Source of the DNA: Henriciella marina
GTDB lineage: Bacteria; Pseudomonadota; Alphaproteobacteria; Caulobacterales; Hyphomonadaceae
Assembly (NCBI RefSeq): GCF_027213945.1
Contig: NZ_JAPWGW010000002.1
Span: forward strand, 434,001-498,000
DNA: 64,000 bases
Direction of reading: 5' to 3'
A model generated the notes under the pieces. That model made no database searches. It saw nothing but the letters and a program-made list of their open reading frames with translations, and was not told where the DNA came from. Shown here piece by piece: positions 37,860 to 47,900 of the stretch. Numbering within the stretch: position 1 is the first letter of the stretch; each line of letters begins with the position of its first letter. Both the position numbers and the translations under genes were made by a program.

Positions 37860-38603
37860 ATGGAGTCCGCAGCCCTAGATATTCCCGGCGTCTTTCGGCT
37901 TGGCGAGACGCGCAGAAAGCCCGACCCCGGCTTTCCGCTGAACCTTGGCCGCGAAGGCGTGCATGAGATCTGCGAGGCGTCTCATGGCGACATGGCGGCG
38001 ATGACAGGCTTTGCCTTGGCTGCCGCGCGCCCGCCGGCAGGGGCTGTGTTCTGGGTTCGCCAGTTCGGTTTGTCACGCGAACACGGGCAGCTGCTGCATG
38101 CCGGGCTGGAGACGGTCGCCCGCCCTCCTGCGGGCCTTCTCTCGGTGGAGACCCGCAAGACAAGCGATGCGCTCTGGGCAAGCGAGGAAGCCATCTGTTC
38201 AGGCGCTGTCGGTCTGGTCATCGCCGAGATCGAGGGCCTGGACTTTACCGCATCGCGCCGGCTGACCCTTGCGGCCAGTCGTCATGGCATCCCGCTCATC
38301 CTGCTTCTGCCATGGCGCCGGGATGGCAGCAGCGCCGCCACAGCCCGCTGGCGTGTGACCTCCCGCCCATCCGCCCCAAATGCTTTCGACGCCCGCGCGC
38401 CGGGCGCCAGCCGCTGGCAGGCCGTCCTGGAGAAATCCCGGCAGGCACCGCAGATGGCGGGGCACGTCTTCAACATCGAGCTCGACCATGAAACGCTATC
38501 TCTCCGTGTGGTTTCCGGGCTGGCCGCTCACGCGCCTTCGCCGCGCGCGGCGCCAGCCGACATCGATATCCGTGACGCCCCGCCCAGGCAGCAAACAGGT
38601 TGA
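37860..38603 (+). CDS. imuA: Mutasome accessory protein ImuA
   Basis: A 247-residue RecA/SulA-like protein of the SOS mutasome. It shows the ImuA pattern (LNLGREGVHEICEASHGDMA, then AAMTGFALAAA, VFWVRQ, LHAGLETV, IAEIEGLDFTASRRLTLAAS) but no intact Walker A motif. ImuA works with ImuB and DnaE2 in error-prone lesion bypass. A LexA box ends 2 bases before the ATG, leaving no room for a Shine-Dalgarno sequence, so the message is probably leaderless. The C terminus overlaps imuB by 116 bases in another frame. Confidence 0.88.
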   Translation: MESAALDIPGVFRLGETRRKPDPGFPLNLGREGVHEICEASHGDMAAMTGFALAAARPPAGAVFWVRQFGLSREHGQLLHAGLETVARPPAGLLSVETRKTSDALWASEEAICSGAVGLVIAEIEGLDFTASRRLTLAASRHGIPLILLLPWRRDGSSAATARWRVTSRPSAPNAFDARAPGASRWQAVLEKSRQAPQMAGHVFNIELDHETLSLRVVSGLAAHAPSPRAAPADIDIRDAPPRQQTG

Positions 38604-40212
38604 GCCCGCCCGCAAGCCCTTCGTCCTGGTCGAGGATGGCCCGCACGGGCTGCGCGTCGCTGCGGCGAATGCCTCGGCGCGCACGCTTGGCATATCGGCT
38701 GGGCTTGGCTTTACCGATGCACGCGCCCGCTGCCCGGACCTCATGCATGAGGACATCGACCGGCAGGCCGACCAGACAGCCTTGCAGCGGATCGGCGACT
38801 GGATGGTGCGCCTCTCTCCTATCGTGGCACTCGACGGCTATGACGGGCTGATGATCGAGACCACAGGGTGCGATCACCTGCATGGCGGCGAAGCGAAGAT
38901 GATGAAGGCCGTCGCTGGCCTGCTTGAGCGCAATGCCATTCCGCATAGGCTTGGCCTTGCGAGCACGCCGGGCGCTGCCAGTGCCCTCGCGCGGGCACGG
39001 CCCGGTCATATCCTTGCCGATGGAGAGGAAGCGGCAGACCTTGCAGACCTTCCGATCAGCGCCCTTCGCCTCTCGGCAGAGGCAGAAACCCTGCTCAAAC
39101 GCTTCGGCCTTCGCAGGATCGGGCAGCTTTACGGCATAGACCGAAAGGCGCTGGGGCGGCGGTTTCAGTCGCGCGCGGCCGGTGATGCGGTCCTCTTGCG
39201 TCTCGATCAGGCGCTTGGTCTGCGGCGGGAACCGCTCACCCCACTAACAGAGCCACCATCACACATTACGCGCCTGCCCTGCCCTGAACCGCTTCTTGCC
39301 ATCGAGGGTGTGGAAGCCGGACTGGAACAGCTGGCTGAGGCGCTTTGCGTCAAGCTCACCGATCAGGGACAGGGCGCGCGCGCCTTTGCCTTTCATGCCT
39401 TTCGCGCCGATGGCGAGGTCAGCTCTGTCTCGGTCACGCTCGCAAGGCCGGTCCGGACCCCGAAACACATCCTTCGCCTCTTTTCGGAGAAAATTGACCA
39501 GATCGACCCCGGCTTCGGCATCGACCTCATGATGCTGGAGGCCCGCCGGACCGGGCCGGTGGACATCAGCGCGCCTGCCCTTTCCGGCGACCTTGCCGCC
39601 AGCGATACAGACCCCGTCCTTCTCTCGGCCCTTGCCGACCGGATCACCGCCAAGCTCGGCGAAGGCGCGGTAAGGATTACAGAGGCGCATGAAAGCCATT
39701 TGCCTGAGCAGGCTGAACGCAAGGCGGCGTTTGATGGCGCGCTGCCAGCACCCGCTGTCCCTCATATCTCTCACGGGCCGCGCCCGATCCGTCTGATCGA
39801 CCCGCCCGAAGAGATAAAGGTGCTGGCTGAAGTGCCAGACGGGCCGCCGCTTCGCTTTATCTGGCGCCGGGTCCCGCATGCCGTGACGCGGGCGGACGGA
39901 CCGGAACGGCTTTCCCCTGAATGGTGGACATGGACAGCGCCCCCGCCGCCATCCGGCAGCCCTGAAGGCATGGACCGCAAATGGCTCAACCCAAAGCTCG
40001 ACCCGCGCGCGGACGCGGCCCTTATAAGTCGCATCCGGTCCGAACTTGAAATGGATGACATTGGTGAGCCCATCTCGAACCTGCCGCGTGCCCGCGACTA
40101 TTATCGCATAGAAGACAGCGACGGGCGCCGCTTCTGGCTGTTCCGGCAGGGGCTTTATGAGGATGGCCGGGGCGGCCCACCGCTCTGGTTCATGCATGGG
40201 CTGTTCGCATGA
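38488..40212 (+). CDS. imuB: ImuB, catalytically inactive Y-family DNA polymerase homologue
   Basis: A 574-residue Y-family-like protein that acts as a hub, contacting the beta clamp, ImuA and DnaE2. The N terminus MKRYLSVWFPGWPLTRL and the segment VALDGYDGLMIETTG align with polymerase IV motifs, but the catalytic acidic residues of the DMDCFF and SxDE motifs are missing, as expected for ImuB. A little-finger region and a long C-terminal tail (PEWWTWTAPPPP, RDYYRIEDSDGRRFWLFRQG) complete it. The ATG at 38488 lies inside imuA; upstream in-frame sequence is the imuA shadow. It overlaps dnaE2 by 4 bases. Confidence 0.92.
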   Translation: MKRYLSVWFPGWPLTRLRRARRQPTSISVTPRPGSKQVEPARKPFVLVEDGPHGLRVAAANASARTLGISAGLGFTDARARCPDLMHEDIDRQADQTALQRIGDWMVRLSPIVALDGYDGLMIETTGCDHLHGGEAKMMKAVAGLLERNAIPHRLGLASTPGAASALARARPGHILADGEEAADLADLPISALRLSAEAETLLKRFGLRRIGQLYGIDRKALGRRFQSRAAGDAVLLRLDQALGLRREPLTPLTEPPSHITRLPCPEPLLAIEGVEAGLEQLAEALCVKLTDQGQGARAFAFHAFRADGEVSSVSVTLARPVRTPKHILRLFSEKIDQIDPGFGIDLMMLEARRTGPVDISAPALSGDLAASDTDPVLLSALADRITAKLGEGAVRITEAHESHLPEQAERKAAFDGALPAPAVPHISHGPRPIRLIDPPEEIKVLAEVPDGPPLRFIWRRVPHAVTRADGPERLSPEWWTWTAPPPPSGSPEGMDRKWLNPKLDPRADAALISRIRSELEMDDIGEPISNLPRARDYYRIEDSDGRRFWLFRQGLYEDGRGGPPLWFMHGLFA

Positions 40213-43200
40213 CCGGTTACGCAGAACTCGCCGTCACCACGAACTTCTCCTTCCTGCAGGGCGCCAGCCACCCGGAAGAACTGGTCGCGCAGGCCAAGGG
40301 GCTGGGCCTCACCGCGATTGGCATTGCAGACCGCAATACGCTGGCCGGCGTGGTGCGTGCGCATCTTGCGGCCCGGGATTATGAGATGCGCCTGCTTGTC
40401 GGGGCACGCCTCATCACGGCAGACGGGTTCGACCTCATCGCCTACCCGCAGGACCGGGACGCGTATGGCCGGCTTTCGCGGCTTCTGTCCGAAGGCAAGC
40501 TGCGGGCAGAGAAAGGCGCATGCCATATCACGCTTGAGGATGTGATCACGCATGCCGAGGGTCAGGTCTTCATCGCCATGCCGCCGCTCTCTCCGGATGA
40601 GGCTTACAGGCTGCGCCTTGAATGGCTGCGCGCCCAGTGGGGAGATCGGCTCTATCTTGGCGCGCGCTATGGGTTTCAGGGCCAGAACCGTGAGCGGATC
40701 GCCCGGCTGGCAGACCTCGGTTTCAAGGCAGGCGGTGTACCCATCGTCGCCGTCAATGACGTGCTCTATCATGCCGCTGAACGCCGCCCGCTACAGGATG
40801 TGGTGACCTGTATCCGCGAGCATTGCACCGTTGATGAGGCGGGCTTCCGGCTGGAAGCCAATGCCGAACGGCACCTCAAGCCGCACGAGGAAATGGCGCG
40901 GCTTTTCAAGGGGTTCGAGCCTGCTCTTCGCAGAACGCAAGAGATTTCCGATCGCTGCCCCTTTTCGCTGGATGAGCTTGCTTACGAGTATCCCGACGAA
41001 CCTGTCCCGGCCGGAACGACGCCTCAGGAGCATATCGAGAAGCTGGCCTGGGAGGGGGCCGCCTGGCGGTATCCTGGCGGTGTTCCAGACAAGGTATCGG
41101 CGGCCATCAGGAAAGAGCTGACCCTGATCGGTGAGCTTGATTACGCACCCTACTTCCTGACGGTCCATGACATCGTCGCCTGGGCAAAAGACAAGGGCAT
41201 TCTCTGTCAGGGGCGCGGCTCGGCGGCCAATTCGGCAGTCTGTTACTGTCTTGGCATCACCAGCGTCGATCCGTCGGTGACCAGCCTTCTTTTCGAGCGC
41301 TTCCTGACCAAGGAAAGGAAAGAGCCGCCGGACATCGATGTCGATTTCGAGCATGAGCGGCGCGAGGAAGTCATCCAGTATGTCTATCGCCGCTATGGCC
41401 GCCATAAGGCCGCGCTGACGGCGACGGTGATCTCCTATCGACCGCGCTCTGCCGTGCGGGAGGTCTGCAAGGCGCTGGGCCTGTCGCAGGACATTGCGTC
41501 GGCGCTGGCGGGGACTGTCTGGGGCAGTTTCGGATCGGACGTGAAGGAAAAGCAGATCCGGCAAGCAGGCCTAGACCCCACCAATCCGGTGGTGCGCCGC
41601 GCGGTCCAGCTGACCCGCCAGCTGATCGGCTTTCCGCGCCACCTTTCCCAGCATGTCGGCGGCTTTGTCCTGACGCGCGGGCCACTGGTCGAGACCGTGC
41701 CCATCGGCAATGCGGCCATGGATGAGCGCACCTTTATCGAGTGGGACAAGGACGACATCAGCGCCTTGGGCATCATGAAGGTGGATGTTCTGGCGCTTGG
41801 CATGCTGACCTGTATCCGCAAGGCGTTCGACCTGCTGCGCCTTCACAAGGGGCTCGACTATTCGCTGGCCACCGTCCCGCAGGAGGATGGGGCGACCTAT
41901 GACATGCTGTGCAAGGGCGACAGTCTGGGCGTCTTCCAGGTGGAGAGCCGGGCGCAGATGAACATGCTGCCGCGCCTTCGCCCGCGTGTGTTCTATGACC
42001 TTGTCATCGAGGTCGCGATTGTCCGCCCTGGCCCCATTCAGGGCGATATGGTCCACCCCTATCTGCGCCGCCGTAACGGACAGGAGACGGTGACCTATCC
42101 GTCCCCTTCCCCGAAGCATGGCCCGGCCGATGAGCTAGAGACCATCCTGAAGCGGACCAATGGCGTCCCGCTCTTCCAGGAACAGGCGATGCAGATCGCA
42201 ATGGATGCGGCGAAATTCTCTGCCGACGAGGCCAATGGCCTCCGCCGTGCCATGGCGACCTTCAGGAAGGTCGGCACGATCCAGAATTATGAAGAACTGA
42301 TGGTCGAGCGCATGGTCGCGCGTGGCTATGAGCGGACCTTTGCCCAGCGCTGCTTCGATCAGGTGAAGGGGTTTGGCGAATATGGCTTCCCCGAAAGCCA
42401 TGCGGCTTCATTCGCGCTTCTGGTCTATGTCTCGTCCTGGCTGAAATGCCATCACCCGGACGTCTTCTGCGCCGCGCTTCTCAACAGCCAGCCCATGGGC
42501 TTCTACGCCCCAGCCCAGATTGTCCGTTGCGCGCAGGAGCACGGCGTCGAAGTCCTCGAAGCGGATGTGAACCTTTCGGACTGGGATAATATTTTGGAGC
42601 CTTGTGAGCTTTCTGCTCGGGGCTGTTCGTCACCTGAAGGCGACGGCCCCTGCGCCTGCGCGGTCGCTTGTGAGGGGAATGACATCCAAGGAGACGATGC
42701 GATTTCTTTTCCTCCCCCGTTTACGGGGGAGGTGCCCAAAGGGCGGAGGGGGCGAGCGGCAGACGCTACGCCTAAAGCATCCCCCCTTCGACCCGCTTCG
42801 CGGGCCACTTCCCCCGCTTGCGGGGGAAGAAAGAACGCGCGCCTCGCCGTGCGTATTGGCTTTCGCCAGATTGACGGGCTGCGCGAAGATGAGATGGAAG
42901 CCATGATGCAGGTGCGTGGCGGTGGGTTTGAGCGCCCGGAGGATATTCGCCGGCGGTCCGGCATGACCCGGCGGGCCATAGAGCTTTTGGCGGCGGCAGA
43001 TGCCTTCCGGTCAATGGGGCTGGACCGGCGCGAGGCGCTATGGGTCTCTCGCGGGGAAGCCGCTGGCAAGACGTTGCCGCTCTTTGCGGCCGCCGATACG
43101 GCCGAACAAGGCGGCGAGGAAGCAACGCCCCTGCCCCGGATGCCGTCTTCAGAACACGTGCTTCAGGATTATCAGACCACACGCCTGTCGCTGAAGGCCC

Positions 43201-43691
43201 ATCCCATGTCCTTCCTGCGCGAGCATTATGCCTCCATGCGGACGCTGAGCACGCGTGAAGCCTCTGACCTGCCAAACGGGGCGCGGGTGCAGACAGCCGG
43301 TATCGTGCTGGTGCGCCAGAGACCCGGTTCTGCCAGCGGGGTGTGCTTTATCACGATCGAGGACGAGTCCGGTATCGCAAACCTCGTCGTCTGGCCGAAC
43401 GTATTCGAGCGGTTCCGGGCCGTCGTCATGGGGGCGCGGATCATCCTGGTCAAAGGGCGTATCCAGCGGGCCGAAGGGGTCACTCACCTGGTCGCAGAAC
43501 AGCTGATCGACCGCACCGATGACCTCACCCTGCTGTCAGAAAATACGCTTCGCGATCCGATGAAGGGCGTGCTTTCCAATGCTGACGAAGTCGTCAAACC
43601 CATTCCTGAAAGACGCGGACCGGGCCGAAGGCCAGCGCAAAGTCATCCGCGAAACGTCCGCATCATTCCAAATAGTCGTGATTTCCATTGA
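40209..43691 (+). CDS. dnaE2: Error-prone DNA polymerase DnaE2 (ImuC) with an in-frame insertion
   Basis: A 1160-residue C-family polymerase that does mutagenic translesion synthesis after damage. It has an N-terminal PHP domain (YAELAVTTNFSFLQGASHPE), the palm with catalytic Asp residues in PPDIDVDFEHERREE, GRGSAANSAVCYCLGITS, helix-hairpin-helix near FRQIDGLREDEMEAMM, and an OB domain at the C terminus. Family members usually have about 1080 residues. Here about 79 residues (about 799-877, bases 42602-42838) break the conserved stretch DWDNILEP...RLAVRIGFRQIDGL. The added part contains a strong palindromic repeat at 42711-42829 and codes for a Gly/Pro/Arg-rich segment. The frame stays open. 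It is the third gene of the SOS operon. Confidence 0.93.
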   Translation: MTGYAELAVTTNFSFLQGASHPEELVAQAKGLGLTAIGIADRNTLAGVVRAHLAARDYEMRLLVGARLITADGFDLIAYPQDRDAYGRLSRLLSEGKLRAEKGACHITLEDVITHAEGQVFIAMPPLSPDEAYRLRLEWLRAQWGDRLYLGARYGFQGQNRERIARLADLGFKAGGVPIVAVNDVLYHAAERRPLQDVVTCIREHCTVDEAGFRLEANAERHLKPHEEMARLFKGFEPALRRTQEISDRCPFSLDELAYEYPDEPVPAGTTPQEHIEKLAWEGAAWRYPGGVPDKVSAAIRKELTLIGELDYAPYFLTVHDIVAWAKDKGILCQGRGSAANSAVCYCLGITSVDPSVTSLLFERFLTKERKEPPDIDVDFEHERREEVIQYVYRRYGRHKAALTATVISYRPRSAVREVCKALGLSQDIASALAGTVWGSFGSDVKEKQIRQAGLDPTNPVVRRAVQLTRQLIGFPRHLSQHVGGFVLTRGPLVETVPIGNAAMDERTFIEWDKDDISALGIMKVDVLALGMLTCIRKAFDLLRLHKGLDYSLATVPQEDGATYDMLCKGDSLGVFQVESRAQMNMLPRLRPRVFYDLVIEVAIVRPGPIQGDMVHPYLRRRNGQETVTYPSPSPKHGPADELETILKRTNGVPLFQEQAMQIAMDAAKFSADEANGLRRAMATFRKVGTIQNYEELMVERMVARGYERTFAQRCFDQVKGFGEYGFPESHAASFALLVYVSSWLKCHHPDVFCAALLNSQPMGFYAPAQIVRCAQEHGVEVLEADVNLSDWDNILEPCELSARGCSSPEGDGPCACAVACEGNDIQGDDAISFPPPFTGEVPKGRRGRAADATPKASPLRPASRATSPACGGRKNARLAVRIGFRQIDGLREDEMEAMMQVRGGGFERPEDIRRRSGMTRRAIELLAAADAFRSMGLDRREALWVSRGEAAGKTLPLFAAADTAEQGGEEATPLPRMPSSEHVLQDYQTTRLSLKAHPMSFLREHYASMRTLSTREASDLPNGARVQTAGIVLVRQRPGSASGVCFITIEDESGIANLVVWPNVFERFRAVVMGARIILVKGRIQRAEGVTHLVAEQLIDRTDDLTLLSENTLRDPMKGVLSNADEVVKPIPERRGPGRRPAQSHPRNVRIIPNSRDFH
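42711..42829. repeat. Palindromic repeat element inserted in frame in dnaE2
   Basis: About 119 bases built of strong hairpins: stem 42711-42719 / 42724-42732 (9 bp, 4-nt loop), GCCC/GGGC at 42734-42744, CCCGC/GCGGG at 42792-42804, and stem 42808-42816 / 42821-42829 (9 bp). The first and last hairpins are near mirror copies (CCTCCCCCG and CTTCCCCCG arms). This looks like a REP/BIME-type intergenic element, found here inside a gene. Confidence 0.75.
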
Positions 43692-43857
43692 TATGACTGC
43701 AGATCAGGTCGAACGCTATCTGGCCTTCTGGCAAAGTCGGCCTATCTCGCGGTAAGGGTAAACGGTGCAGGGCGTTGCATCGCTATTTTGCCATGGAAGC
43801 AAGTATCTCCGCGTGCCTTCCCGACTGGGCAGTCGCGCGGCCTACTCAGGGTCAGCC

Positions 43858-44961
43858 GTGTTTAACAACTTGATCAGAATTGCCGCTTTAACGGCCGTGC
43901 TCTCACTGGGTGCATGCCAAGGCGAAGAAGCCCAGACGCAGCCTGAGCGCAGAGCACCGCAGGCTATCAAGATTGTGCCTCACCAAGTCAGCTATGCCAC
44001 TGACACGGTTCGCGTTGAAGCCGTCGGCACGGCGCGGGCGCGGGCTTCCGCAACAATACAGGCCGAAGTGGCTGGCGAAGTCATCGCTGTAAACTTCACC
44101 GCAGGCGACAAGGTTTCACGCGGAGATGTGCTGATCCATCTTGAGTCGCGCGCCGCACAACTGGCCGTCGAGCAGGCGGAGGTTTCTCTCGCCGATGCAC
44201 AGCGACTTATCGACCGCTACAACACTGTCTCTACACCCGGCGTGATCGCAGGTAATGAACTCGACCGCGCTGAAGCGGCCTATGATGCCGCCGAAATCAA
44301 CCTCAGCATTGCACGCGATGCGCTGGGCGACCGCACAATTCGCGCGCCTTTCAGCGGCTATGTCGGCCTGACCGATGTCGACCCGGGCGCCCGCATCACG
44401 CCAGATACCGTCCTGACGCGCCTCGACGACCGCGACGTTCTCTATGTCGACTTTCCCGTGCCCGAGCAGACATTTGGGCGGATCGCCGCCGGGGACATTT
44501 TCGAAGTCGAGCCATTTTCGAACCCGGAAGCATCTTATGAGGCGGAAGTCCTGACCATCGATAGCGCGATCGATACGCAAACGCGCGCCTATACGGTAAG
44601 GACCGCCATCGACAATTCCGAGGACCAGCTTCGCCCCGGCATGAGCTTTCGCATCGGTTTCGAATTACCAGGACAGCAATATCCGTCGGTTCCTGAGGCT
44701 TCCATTGTGTGGGGCGGTGACGGCGCATTCGTGTGGGCCGTAAAAGATGGCGAGACCACCCGCGTTCCCGTGACCATCGTCAACCGGATGGAGGGGATGG
44801 TGCTGGTTCGGGCTGATATCCCGGAAGGTAGCTGGATCGTCGAAGAAGGCGTCCAGAAAGTGCGGCAAGGCACAGCCGTCGAAATGCCTGCGTCACGCAA
44901 TACCCGTCCGGTCGCAACGAATGGGCTTGCATCCGGCGGTCAGGCCGCCGCCCAGCCATGA
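43858..44961 (+). CDS. RND efflux periplasmic adaptor lipoprotein (second system)
   Basis: A 367-residue membrane fusion protein. GTG 43858 is chosen because it starts a lipoprotein signal peptide (NNLIRIAALTAVLSLGAC) and has AGGG a few bases upstream; the frame is open from 43765 but that extension has no signal-like features. The lipoyl and hairpin parts show ATIQAEVAGEVIAVNFTAGD and RTIRAPFSGYVGLTDVDPGA. The stop overlaps the start of the pump gene (ATGA). It is followed by an RND pump but no outer membrane channel gene. Confidence 0.9.
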   Translation: MFNNLIRIAALTAVLSLGACQGEEAQTQPERRAPQAIKIVPHQVSYATDTVRVEAVGTARARASATIQAEVAGEVIAVNFTAGDKVSRGDVLIHLESRAAQLAVEQAEVSLADAQRLIDRYNTVSTPGVIAGNELDRAEAAYDAAEINLSIARDALGDRTIRAPFSGYVGLTDVDPGARITPDTVLTRLDDRDVLYVDFPVPEQTFGRIAAGDIFEVEPFSNPEASYEAEVLTIDSAIDTQTRAYTVRTAIDNSEDQLRPGMSFRIGFELPGQQYPSVPEASIVWGGDGAFVWAVKDGETTRVPVTIVNRMEGMVLVRADIPEGSWIVEEGVQKVRQGTAVEMPASRNTRPVATNGLASGGQAAAQP

Positions 44962-47900
44962 CACCGCCGGGCCAGGGCCTCCCGGGACTCGCCGTCCGTC
45001 GCCCGATGATGGCGGCGGTCCTGAACCTTCTGATCGTGATTGCAGGTCTCGCCGCCATTCTGGGGGTAGAGGTCCGCGAATTGCCAGATGTCGACCGGCC
45101 GATCGTTTCGGTCCGCGCAACGCTTCCTGGCGCGGCGCCAGAAACCATCGACGCTGAAGTGACGAGCATCATCGAAGGCGCCGTCGCAACAGTGTCGGGC
45201 GTCAAGGAGATCCGATCTTCAAGCGAAGAGAACAGCGCTCGCATGCGGATCGAGTTCAATCCGGGCGTTGATCTCGATACAGCGGCTTCTGATGTGCGCG
45301 AAGCGGTCAGCCGCGTAACACGGGAACTGCCCGACCGAACGGAAAACCTTTTTGTTACCAAGGCTGACGATCAGGGCCAGTCGGTACTGACCGTCGCCGT
45401 CATCAGCGATGCCTATAGCGAAGAAGAACTCTCAAGGATCGTCGAGAACGACATCATGCCGGAATTCCTGGCCATTGATGGGGTGGCGACCGTGCAGCAA
45501 TTCGGCACGCGCGAACGCCAGATGCGCGTGCTTGTCGATCCACTCAGGCTCAATCGGTTCGGCCTGACGATCGCTGACGTCGCGAACGCCCTGCGCGAGG
45601 CTCCGTTCGATGTTCCTGTTGGCAGCTTCCGGTCTGACAGTCAGGAATTGATCGTGCGGGCCGAGGCAACGGCTGCCACGCCCGAGCTCATCAAGGACAT
45701 CTATATTCAAGGCAATACCAAGGTCGGCGATGTCGCTGAAGCAGTGCTGGGACCAGCGGATGCTGATAATTTCCTGCGGCTGAATGGCGAGCCGATCATC
45801 GGGCTTGGCATTATCCGACAGGCGTCGTCGAATACGATCCAGATATCCGATGCCGCTAAAGAGAAGCTGCGCCAGCTCAATCCCCGCTTTGACGACATCG
45901 AGCTTCGCGTGACCTCAGATGAAGCTGTCTTCATCGAAAAGTCGGTTGAAGAAGTGCTGACCAGCCTCGCGATCACTGTGCTCATCGTGGTGATCACCAT
46001 TTGGGTCTTCCTCGGCTCGATGAAGGCGACCATCATTCCGGCTGTCGCCATTCCGGTGTCGTTGATCGGGACCGTAGCGGGCATCTGGCTGCTCGGCTTC
46101 TCGATCAACCTTCTAACGCTGCTCGCGCTTGTGCTTGCGACCGGCCTCATCGTCGACGATGCCATCGTGGTTCTGGAGAATATCCAGCGGCGCCAGTCAG
46201 AGGGCATACGAAGGCGCGCTGCCGCCGTGCTGGGCACACAGCAAGTTTTCTTTGCCGTCATCGCAACGACTGCCGTGCTGGTCGCGGTTTTTGTCCCCAT
46301 TTCATTCCTGCCTTCGACAACCGGCCGGCTGTTCCGGGAATTCGGCTTCGTGCTCTCGGTGGCCGTGCTGATTTCTTCCTTCGTAGCGCTCACCCTTGCA
46401 CCCGCGATCGCTTCCAAATTCCGTTTCATTCCGAGAGACCCAGCAGAGCGGAAGGATAGCTGGCTGGAAAAGCGCGGACGCACGATCTCAAACACCTATG
46501 GCGCCGCCCTCAGCGCGTGTCTTGCCCACCCTATCGTCGTCGGACTGGTTTGCCTTGGTGCAGCAGGCGCGGCGGGCCTTCTCTACACGTCTGTTCCAGA
46601 GGAGCTGGTGCCACCAGAAGACCGCGGTGTGGTCGAGGTGTTTGCGACCGGACCCGACGGCGTGGGCCTTGCTTTCATGGAGCAGGAAGCAGACGAGATC
46701 GAGCAGGTCCTCCAGCCCTATGTCGAAAATGGCACGATCGAGTCGCTCTTTACCATTGTCGGTCGCTATGACCCGAACCGTGTCGGTGTGACCGCCTGGC
46801 TCGCCCCTTGGGAGGAGCGCACGCTGAGCCAGGAAGACATTATCTCCCAGCTTCAGGGACCGATGTCGGAGATACCGGGCTCACGGGTGTCCGTATTCGG
46901 CCGATCCAGCCTGTCCAGCCGAGGCGGTGGCCGGGGTGGCGGCCTTCAGATCGCTCTGACCGGCAGCGATTACAGCGAAATCTACGCCGTTGCGCGGGAG
47001 CTTTCGTCTGCGATTGAGGACAGCGAAGTTCTCTCCAACCCGGAAATTTCCTACCAGCCGACCCAACCGCAGCTTTCGATACAGGTCGACCGCAGGCGCG
47101 CCGCAGACCTCAACGTGCCGCTGGATGAGCTGTCAGTGACCCTGCGCGCCATGGTGGATGGTGAAGACCTGATCGACCTTAATGTGAACGATCAGGCCAT
47201 TCCGATCATCCTGGAATCGGAAACAGGGACGATCCGCGACCCGGGCGACCTTCAGAACCTTTATGTTCGCTCTGACAGCGGCGGGCTCGTGCCGATCTCG
47301 ACGCTGACCACAATCCGTGAGGAGGGGGTTGCCGCAGAACTTGATCGGACCGAGCAACGCCGTGCCATCGAGGTGGAAATGGACACAACGCCCGGCCTCC
47401 CGCTGGCTGATGCGATTGCGGAGATTGAACGGCTAACGGACGAGATATTGCCGCCAGGCTTTGGCATGATCCTGCAAGGCGAGGCCGCGACGCTGGAGGA
47501 GAGCAACCAGGACCTCCTCCTGACCTATGGCTTTGCCTTTGTGATCGTCTTCCTTGTCCTCGTCGCGCAATTTGAAAGCCTGACCAGCCCTGTGGTTATC
47601 CTGCTCAGCGTGCCATTCGCGCTGGCGGCGGCGATCTATGCGCTGTTCCTCACCGGCACATCGCTCAACATCTATTCGCAGATCGGCCTCATCATGCTGA
47701 TCGGTCTTATGGCGAAGAATGGTATCCTGCTCGTCGAGTTCGCGGACCAGCTGCGCGGCATGGGCCGCAGTGTACGCGACGCCGTGTTTGAGGCGGCGAC
47801 CATTCGCCTGCGCCCGATTGCGATGACGCTGATTTCGACGGTGCTTGGCGCTGTTCCCCTGATTGTGTCGAGCGGCGCTGGCGCAGAGGCGCGTAACTCC

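Noticed and set aside
39259-40197. Minus-strand open frame of 312 codons
   Set aside because: It is antisense to imuB; high GC lengthens open frames on the opposite strand.
42711-42829. Rho-independent terminator inside dnaE2
   Set aside because: There are no T runs after the hairpins, and the polymerase frame continues with conserved sequence on both sides.
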